Positions 16,016-20,203 of a stretch of 20,203 bases of DNA are shown here, piece by piece (the first letter of the stretch is position 1; the number at the start of each line of letters is the position of its first letter). Origin of the DNA: Thiotrichales bacterium (GTDB taxonomy: Bacteria > Pseudomonadota > Gammaproteobacteria > UWMA-0217); the NCBI GenBank assembly GCA_024763135.1, contig JANTGD010000014.1, positions 1-20,203 on the forward strand. The letters are read 5' to 3'. The position numbers and the translations under genes are program-made. A model generated the notes under the pieces. It did no database searches. It saw only the letters and a list, made by a program, of their open reading frames with translations, and was not told where the DNA came from.

Positions 16016-16724
16016 AACGCTCTTGGTTACCGGTGCGAGCAGAGGCATTGGGTCGGCAATCAGCCTGGCGCAATATGCACAGGGGGCGACGGTCATCGGG
16101 ATGGCACGTCGCTTTCCCGGGATTTGGCAACAGCAGGCGCGGTTAAAGCCGGTAGAAGTCGATTTTTCGCGCATTGAACTGCTCGCACAGCGCTTACGGG
16201 CACTTGCAAAAACCTATCGCTCGGTGGATGCCTTGATTCTCAATGCGGGTATCGGTCGGTTTGCTATGCTGGAGGAGTTTTCCGCCGAACAAATCAAAAC
16301 GCTGATTGATATTAATTTGACCAGCCAAGTTCTGGTTTTACGCCAATGGTTACCCGCACTCAAGCGTAAAGGCCAGGGTGATGTGATTATTATCGGCTCG
16401 ACTGCGGCGTTGCAGGGTGGGCAAAAAGGCGCAGTCTATGCCGCGACAAAATTCGGCTTGCGTGGCTTGGCCCAATCACTACGAGAAGAATGCGCTGCGG
16501 CGGGTATTCGTATCACGCTGATCAATCCGGGGATGGTGCAAACCGATTTTTATGCCACGCAAACATTTGCTCCTGCCGCCGCAGAGGATTGCCATTTGCT
16601 GCCCGAAGACGTCGCAACAGCCGTCGAAACAGTACTTTCGGCGCGCCCTGGATGCTGCTACGACGAAATTACTCTGACACCACAAAAGCATGTCATCACG
16701 TTTGGAAAATCTGTCGATCGTTAG
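16005..16724 (+). CDS. SDR family NAD(P)-dependent oxidoreductase
   Basis: A 239-residue classical short-chain dehydrogenase/reductase. The cofactor loop TGASRGIG is at residues 9-16, the structural NAG at 80-82, and the active site S132, Y145, K149 (YAATK) with the usual 13-residue Ser-Tyr spacing. INPGMVQTDF near 172-181 is the conserved post-active-site segment. R35-R36 after beta strand 2 suggests preference for NADP(H). The helix after the glycine loop reads SAISLAQYAQGATV, slightly unusual. The substrate is unknown. ATG 16005 lies inside the 3' end of the SPL gene (11-base overlap, different frame), with a G-rich stretch upstream as ribosome site. It is the last gene of the run; no intrinsic terminator follows. 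Its association with SPL may mean a joint pathway or simple cotranscription. Confidence 0.9.
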   Translation: MPAKTLLVTGASRGIGSAISLAQYAQGATVIGMARRFPGIWQQQARLKPVEVDFSRIELLAQRLRALAKTYRSVDALILNAGIGRFAMLEEFSAEQIKTLIDINLTSQVLVLRQWLPALKRKGQGDVIIIGSTAALQGGQKGAVYAATKFGLRGLAQSLREECAAAGIRITLINPGMVQTDFYATQTFAPAAAEDCHLLPEDVATAVETVLSARPGCCYDEITLTPQKHVITFGKSVDR

Positions 16725-17189
16725 TCATTGATCGAATCTGTCTTTGGTTGCAAGGGTGCAAAGCGCGATACATGCGCTGCGGCAGATCTCTGGGCACCTA
16801 ACCAAGGTGTTGCGCCGGCCTGACATAGAATGACTATGCCTGCGCCGGTGCGCCTTATGCTTGAGCGCCCAGAGATCCACTGAATGGGGCTGTACTATGA
16901 ATTGTCTTTGCCATTAACCCGGCACCAGACGCTGTCGTGCTCAACACGGCCTGCCTCCAATAATCAATTGGTTAGGCGCTTTAGGCATCCCTCTCTCGGC
17001 GTTGTCTGCCTTGCCAAGGAAGCGGCCATTGCCTGCGCCTTGATAGGGGCGAAGCCTGAGGCCCTGAACACGGCATATGATGGTGCCGGGTTAATAGCAT
17101 CTACCGCATACCGACTTCTCCTCGCCATGCCTTCTTTGTTGGGGGTAGCGTTCTAAGCAGCCTTTTGCAGCGGTGGCAGGTTGTTTAAA
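16725..17189. other. Non-coding region between the SPL cassette and btaA
   Basis: About 465 bases without a supportable gene. An ATG-started frame at 16884-17156 (90 codons) has an Ala/Leu-rich C-terminal half, but I do not recognise it, and no good ribosome site precedes it; I leave it uncalled. The left part holds nested inverted repeats (16785-16877). TGCCTGCGCC occurs twice in direct orientation (16837-16846 and 17030-17039). The right end runs into the Pho-box-like element upstream of btaA. Confidence 0.4.
16785..16877. repeat. Nested inverted repeats, possible structured RNA or repeat remnant
   Basis: An exact 11-base inverted repeat, GATCTCTGGGC (16785-16795) and GCCCAGAGATC (16867-16877), encloses a 7-pair arm GCGCCGG/CCGGTGC (16812-16818 with 16845-16851, one G-T). 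That arm in turn encloses CATAG/CTATG (16824-16828 with 16834-16838) around a five-base loop. The three arms are collinear and could fold into one long interrupted stem of about 93 bases. No U run follows. It may be a small RNA, a 3'-end structure of the SDR transcript, or a decayed repeat element. I saw no second copy in the window. Confidence 0.4.
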
Positions 17190-17234
17190 AAGTCATCGCA
17201 GTGTCATAAATCTTAAATACAAGATCGCTAGACT
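17190..17234 (+). promoter_or_regulatory. Pho-box-like direct repeats and -10 upstream of btaA
   Basis: Three 7-base units lie at exact 11-base spacing: AAGTCAT (17190-17196), GTGTCAT (17201-17207) and CTTAAAT (17212-17218). Against the E. coli PhoB half-site CTGTCAT they match 5, 6 and 4 of 7, and the spacer between the second and third is the AT-rich AAAT typical of Pho boxes. Ten bases after the last unit is TAGACT (17229-17234), a 4/6 match to TATAAT at the distance seen in PhoB-activated promoters, where the box replaces the -35. The start codon is about 68 bases further on. Phosphate-controlled expression fits the product, a phosphorus-free lipid. The repeats are visible; PhoB binding is inferred. 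Confidence 0.55.
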
Positions 17235-17287
17235 GGCCGGCATTCGACTTGTCGATAGTGTAAATAAGCGCTGCGATGTTTTAGTCT

Positions 17288-17292
17288 GGAGG
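17288..17292 (+). promoter_or_regulatory. Ribosome binding site that fixes the btaA start
   Basis: GGAGG, a near-perfect Shine-Dalgarno core, ends nine bases before GTG 17302. No comparable site precedes the far-upstream in-frame GTG at 17173, which would also place the start before the Pho-box-like promoter. Confidence 0.75.
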
Positions 17293-17301
17293 TCATTGGG
17301 T

Positions 17302-18513
17302 GTGAGTAAATTGGACTACCTCACCAGCCGCGTGAATGATCGTATTTTCAATGCGATTTACAAGCGTTCGCTGGTTTATAACACCTGTTGGGAGGATCCC
17401 GCGGTGGATCGTAAAGCGCTGCAATTGAGTCAGCAAGATCGGATGCTGGTGATTACGAGTGCGGGTTGTAATGTACTCGATTATGCCTGTCTCGGTCCCC
17501 AACATATCGATGCTGTGGATGCAAATCCGCGGCAGACGGCGCTGCTGGAACTCAAGCTGGCGGGTATTCGCAGTCTTGATTTCGAAGATTTTTTTAAGAT
17601 TTTTGGCGAAGGGCGTCATCCCCATTTTCGTGAGCTCTACGGTGATGTGCTGGTAAAGGAATTGGAAGGTTTCAGCCGCGATTATTGGAATAGGCGCGGC
17701 TCTGCGTTTTATGGCAGGCATGCGCAGAGTTCATTCTATTACCGCGGCTTGTCCGGACAGGTGGCCCGTCTGTTCAAAGCGTATTTGGCAACGCGGCCCA
17801 AGTTGCGCACGCATCTTGATGCGTTGCTCCATGCATCAAGCCTTGATGAGCAACGTGAAATCTATGATGCCCGCATCCGCCCTTTGTTATGGGGGCCGAA
17901 GATGAATTGGGTGCTGTCGCGGCAGATGACCATGAATATGCTCGGTGTGCCCTATCCGCAGCGTCGCGAGGTTGAAGGACAACATCAGGATGGCGTTGCC
18001 GCGTTTATTCAGGAATCGATTGAGTACGTGTTCCGCCAGCTACCCATCTGGCTCAATTATTTTTGGACGGTTTATTTGCAGGGCGGCTATACCCGCGCCT
18101 GTTGTCCCGAATATTTAAAAGCCGGGAATTTCGCGGCGCTCAAAGGCGGTTTGGTGGATCGCATCTCGGCACATACCACTACGGTGACAGAATTTCTGAA
18201 ACGGGGAGAACAGGAGATTTCTCGTTTCGTATTGCTCGATCATATGGATTGGATGAGTTCTTACTATCCGGCGGAACTGGCCAAAGAATGGCAGGCGATT
18301 TTTGACCGTGCCGCACCCGATGCGCGTGTGCTGTTTCGGAGTGCGCATGTCAAACCGGTCTACCTCGAGCAGTTGAGCGTGAACGCAGCGGGCCAAACGC
18401 TGGCAGTGCATGAAGCATTGCGTTTCTATCCGGATTGGGCGCAACGCTTGACGGCAGAAGATCGCGTTCATACCTATGCTGGCTTTCACATTGCGGATTT
18501 TCGGGTGGCCTGA
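17302..18513 (+). CDS. btaA: BtaA: S-adenosylmethionine:diacylglycerol 3-amino-3-carboxypropyl transferase
   Basis: A 403-residue BtaA (DUF3419). It moves the 3-amino-3-carboxypropyl group of SAM to diacylglycerol, giving diacylglycerylhomoserine, the first step to the betaine lipid DGTS; it is expected at the cytoplasmic membrane. Family blocks visible are YNTCWEDPAVDRKAL (about 26-40), the SAM-binding ITSAGCNVLDY (51-61) and IDAVDANPRQ (69-78), a central LLWGPKMNWV, NYFWTVYLQGGY, and the C-terminal LLDHMDWM with VLFRSAH typical of the aminocarboxypropyl-transferase fold. The start is GTG 17302 with GGAGG nine bases upstream; the frame is open further upstream, but that part (CDVLVWRSLG and before) does not look like BtaA. 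btaB begins at the very next base after the stop. A Pho-box-like promoter lies upstream. Confidence 0.92.
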   Translation: MSKLDYLTSRVNDRIFNAIYKRSLVYNTCWEDPAVDRKALQLSQQDRMLVITSAGCNVLDYACLGPQHIDAVDANPRQTALLELKLAGIRSLDFEDFFKIFGEGRHPHFRELYGDVLVKELEGFSRDYWNRRGSAFYGRHAQSSFYYRGLSGQVARLFKAYLATRPKLRTHLDALLHASSLDEQREIYDARIRPLLWGPKMNWVLSRQMTMNMLGVPYPQRREVEGQHQDGVAAFIQESIEYVFRQLPIWLNYFWTVYLQGGYTRACCPEYLKAGNFAALKGGLVDRISAHTTTVTEFLKRGEQEISRFVLLDHMDWMSSYYPAELAKEWQAIFDRAAPDARVLFRSAHVKPVYLEQLSVNAAGQTLAVHEALRFYPDWAQRLTAEDRVHTYAGFHIADFRVA

Positions 18514-19272
18514 ATGTTGCGCACTGAAGCCAAACTCCTTTGGACCTTGCTGCGCGGTCAACCGCGATCGGGTTCACTCAAGAGACGCTTGGAAGGTTTT
18601 TATGCTCCTCAGGCCAGTCGTTACGATAATTTTCGGGAACGACTGTTACATGGCCGCGCGGAAATGTTGGCTGCCCTCGAGCTCGCGCCAGGGCAGCGGG
18701 TTTTGGAACTGGGGGGCGGTACTGCCCGGAATCTCGAGTTCTATGCAAACCTGATTCCGAAATTGGCCAGTGTGCAGGTTGTGGATCTCTGCGGCCCGTT
18801 ACTCACCCAGGCACGCCATCGTTGCGCTCGCTGGACAAATGTGTACGTGACAGAAGCCGACGCAACAGTTTTTCGTCCCCCCGAGCAGGTCGATCGGCTG
18901 TATTTCTCTTATGCGTTGACCATGATGCCCAAATGGCGCAAAGCGATCGACAATGCCTGGCAAATGCTCAAACCTGGTGGGATGCTGGGAGTGGTTGATT
19001 TCTACGTATCGGGTCCGCCACCGACACCTGGCGAACGTGTCCATCATTGGCTGACCCGGCAATTCTGGCCACGCTGGTTTGCGCATGATGGTGTGTATTT
19101 AGAACCGGAGCGCCTGCGCTACCTGATGCAGCGCTTTGAAGTGCTGATCCTGCAGGAAGACAGCGGCAGCATTCCCTACCTTCCAGGGCTTTGCGTCCCC
19201 TACTTTCAGCTAATTGCGCGCAAGCCCGACATGCCGCTGTCGCGGCAGTCAGTTTACGGTATTACTCAATGA
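18514..19272 (+). CDS. btaB: BtaB: SAM-dependent N-methyltransferase for betaine lipid synthesis
   Basis: A 252-residue class I methyltransferase, predicted to methylate the homoserine amine of BtaA's product three times to give diacylglyceryl-N,N,N-trimethylhomoserine (DGTS). Motif I is VLELGGGTARN (residues 63-73), the acidic SAM-ribose residue is D91 (in VQVVDLC), and post-motif YFSYALTMMPKWRKAIDNAW and LKPGGMLGVVDFYVSG are typical of BtaB and related lipid methyltransferases. The N-terminal GFYAPQASRYDNFRERLLHGR segment is characteristic of this group. ATG 18514 follows the btaA TGA directly, so the two are almost certainly translationally coupled. The 3' end overlaps the convergent transporter gene by 11 bases. 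Without btaA next to it the annotation would be only 'methyltransferase'; the pairing makes it confident. Confidence 0.9.
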   Translation: MLRTEAKLLWTLLRGQPRSGSLKRRLEGFYAPQASRYDNFRERLLHGRAEMLAALELAPGQRVLELGGGTARNLEFYANLIPKLASVQVVDLCGPLLTQARHRCARWTNVYVTEADATVFRPPEQVDRLYFSYALTMMPKWRKAIDNAWQMLKPGGMLGVVDFYVSGPPPTPGERVHHWLTRQFWPRWFAHDGVYLEPERLRYLMQRFEVLILQEDSGSIPYLPGLCVPYFQLIARKPDMPLSRQSVYGITQ

Positions 19273-20203
19273 TTTTGGGCTGTCGCTGGAGTACACCCGG
19301 GCAGCGCGTAATCAAGACGATACATCCCAGCCCGGCGAGCGATGCCCAGAGCAGAAAACTGCGGGAGACCAGACCGCTGTAAATGGCCGTGGCCACAATC
19401 GGCATAATGCCAAACATCAGCGCGTTAATGCTTTCTAACAGGCCCAGCATTTCACCTTGTTTGTGGGTACTGGAAGCATTGCTGACCACTGCTTTCATGG
19501 TGGGGATACAGATGCTAATGCCGAGGTTCAGAAAGTAATAGACCGGAATCACCGACCAGAGCGAATGTAAAAAAGGCAGGATACTCAAGCCCAGGGCCAT
19601 TAAGATCAAACCCAGGGCCAAGGCACGAGAACTGCCTAATTTTGCCACCACTGGTTTGACCATGAGCAGTTGGTTGAAAATAGCGAAGCCACCCACAACA
19701 AACAGGAAATTCCCGACCGCGGTTTCAGTCAGGCCGATCTGATCGATCAGGAAGAAGATCAGTATGGAAACATAGGCACCCAGGGCGGCAGACTGAAACA
19801 GATTCACAAGCATAATGTTCTGCACAATGGGTTGCTCGCTCAAATCTTTGAGAGAGCGGGCGAGCCGGAAGGGTCTGAGCAGCTCAATGGGTTGTTGCGG
19901 CGCGGGATTTTCCAGCGTTTCAGGCAGCCAGCGATACAGTGCGAGTAGCGTGATCAGGCTGAGCAAACTGCCGAAAATCGCCGTGGCCAGGTAGCCGATC
20001 GGAGTGGCCATCGTGTATGCGCCAATCGCCGGGCCGACGATCATGCCGATACCGAATACGGCGGCTGTGTAGCTGAAAAACGCGGCTTTTTCATCATCGC
20101 TCGCGATATCAGAAAGATACGCCTGGGTGACGGAGTTATTCCCGCCTGTTATCCCATCAATGACGCGGATCAGCACGAGCAGGCTTAACAGCCAGGTGGT
20201 GTG
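19262..20203 (-). CDS. MFS transporter (TetA-like drug:H+ antiporter type), N terminus outside the window
   Basis: A partial major facilitator superfamily protein: 313 C-terminal residues are visible, and the reading frame stays open to the window edge, so the start lies beyond 20203. The GTG at 20176 is an internal Val codon, not the start, because the upstream residues (TTWLLSLLVLIRVIDG) continue the transmembrane helix. RVIDGITGGNNSVTQAYLSDIASDDEKAAFFSY plus FGIGMIVGPAIGAY is the loop 4-5 / helix 5 pattern of 12-helix DHA1 efflux pumps such as TetA. Helices then alternate with a charged central loop (about 110 residues into the visible part) and six C-terminal helices. Substrate unknown. 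Its 3' end overlaps btaB by 11 bases tail to tail, with no terminator between the two convergent units. Confidence 0.85.
   Translation of the reverse strand, partial: HTTWLLSLLVLIRVIDGITGGNNSVTQAYLSDIASDDEKAAFFSYTAAVFGIGMIVGPAIGAYTMATPIGYLATAIFGSLLSLITLLALYRWLPETLENPAPQQPIELLRPFRLARSLKDLSEQPIVQNIMLVNLFQSAALGAYVSILIFFLIDQIGLTETAVGNFLFVVGGFAIFNQLLMVKPVVAKLGSSRALALGLILMALGLSILPFLHSLWSVIPVYYFLNLGISICIPTMKAVVSNASSTHKQGEMLGLLESINALMFGIMPIVATAIYSGLVSRSFLLWASLAGLGCIVLITRCPGVLQRQPKIIE

Noticed and set aside
16796..16977. Possible integron attC site: ACCTAAC at 16796 and GTTAGGC at 16971, part of a 9-base inverted repeat CCTAACCAA/TTGGTTAGG.
   Set aside because: The separation is longer than typical attC sites, the inner L-box pairs are not visible, no integrase or cassette-like gene is near, and a 9-base inverted match in a region of this size is not rare by chance.
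16884..17156. A 90-codon ATG frame with an Ala/Leu-rich C-terminal half.
   Set aside because: No recognisable motif, no good ribosome site, and an Arg/Ser/Cys-rich N-terminal half like translated non-coding DNA.
17173..17301. N-terminal extension of btaA from GTG 17173.
   Set aside because: It would start before the Pho-box-like promoter, lacks a ribosome site and does not resemble BtaA; GTG 17302 has GGAGG at good spacing.

Overview
The window looks like chromosomal DNA of a non-enteric gammaproteobacterium. The best evidence is the block maf - rng - yhdP - (nit) - tldD - tldE/pmbA, which follows the Escherichia coli order yhdE-rng-yhdP-tldD but with a nitrilase-family gene and an inverted DUF2797 gene between yhdP and tldD. 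The protein sequences are gammaproteobacterial in style and moderately GC-rich. I see no insertion sequence, phage gene, CRISPR array, tRNA or rRNA.

Layout. 1-344: no supportable gene. 345-1106: stand-alone di-iron (ODP-type) metallo-beta-lactamase-fold protein. 1107-1608: unexplained gap. 1609-7756: maf, rng and yhdP (nucleotide-pool sanitation, RNA processing, envelope lipid transport) on the plus strand. 7761-8585: DUF2797 gene on the minus strand, tail to tail with yhdP, with a possible yhdP terminator inside its 3' end. 9014-12650: nitrilase-family amidase, tldD and tldE, the last two overlapping. 12930-16724: a tight five-gene plus-strand run of DUF1244 protein, family 2 glycosyltransferase, MTA/SAH-nucleosidase-like protein, spore photoproduct lyase (SPL) family radical SAM enzyme and short-chain dehydrogenase; the last four are joined by stop/start overlaps. 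16725-17189: non-coding stretch with nested inverted repeats. 17302-19272: btaA and btaB, predicted to make the phosphorus-free betaine lipid DGTS, preceded by a Pho-box-like direct repeat with a correctly spaced -10 element. 19262-20203: 3' part of an MFS efflux-type transporter on the minus strand, cut by the window edge.

Two parts stand out. In the SPL cassette, an SPL homologue in an organism with no sign of sporulation is translationally coupled to a nucleosidase-like protein that keeps the MTAN catalytic residues. Such an enzyme could remove 5'-deoxyadenosine, a by-product of radical SAM chemistry. In the btaAB operon, the upstream repeat suggests PhoB-controlled replacement of phospholipid by betaine lipid under phosphate starvation. 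Both functional links are inferences from sequence and neighbourhood.
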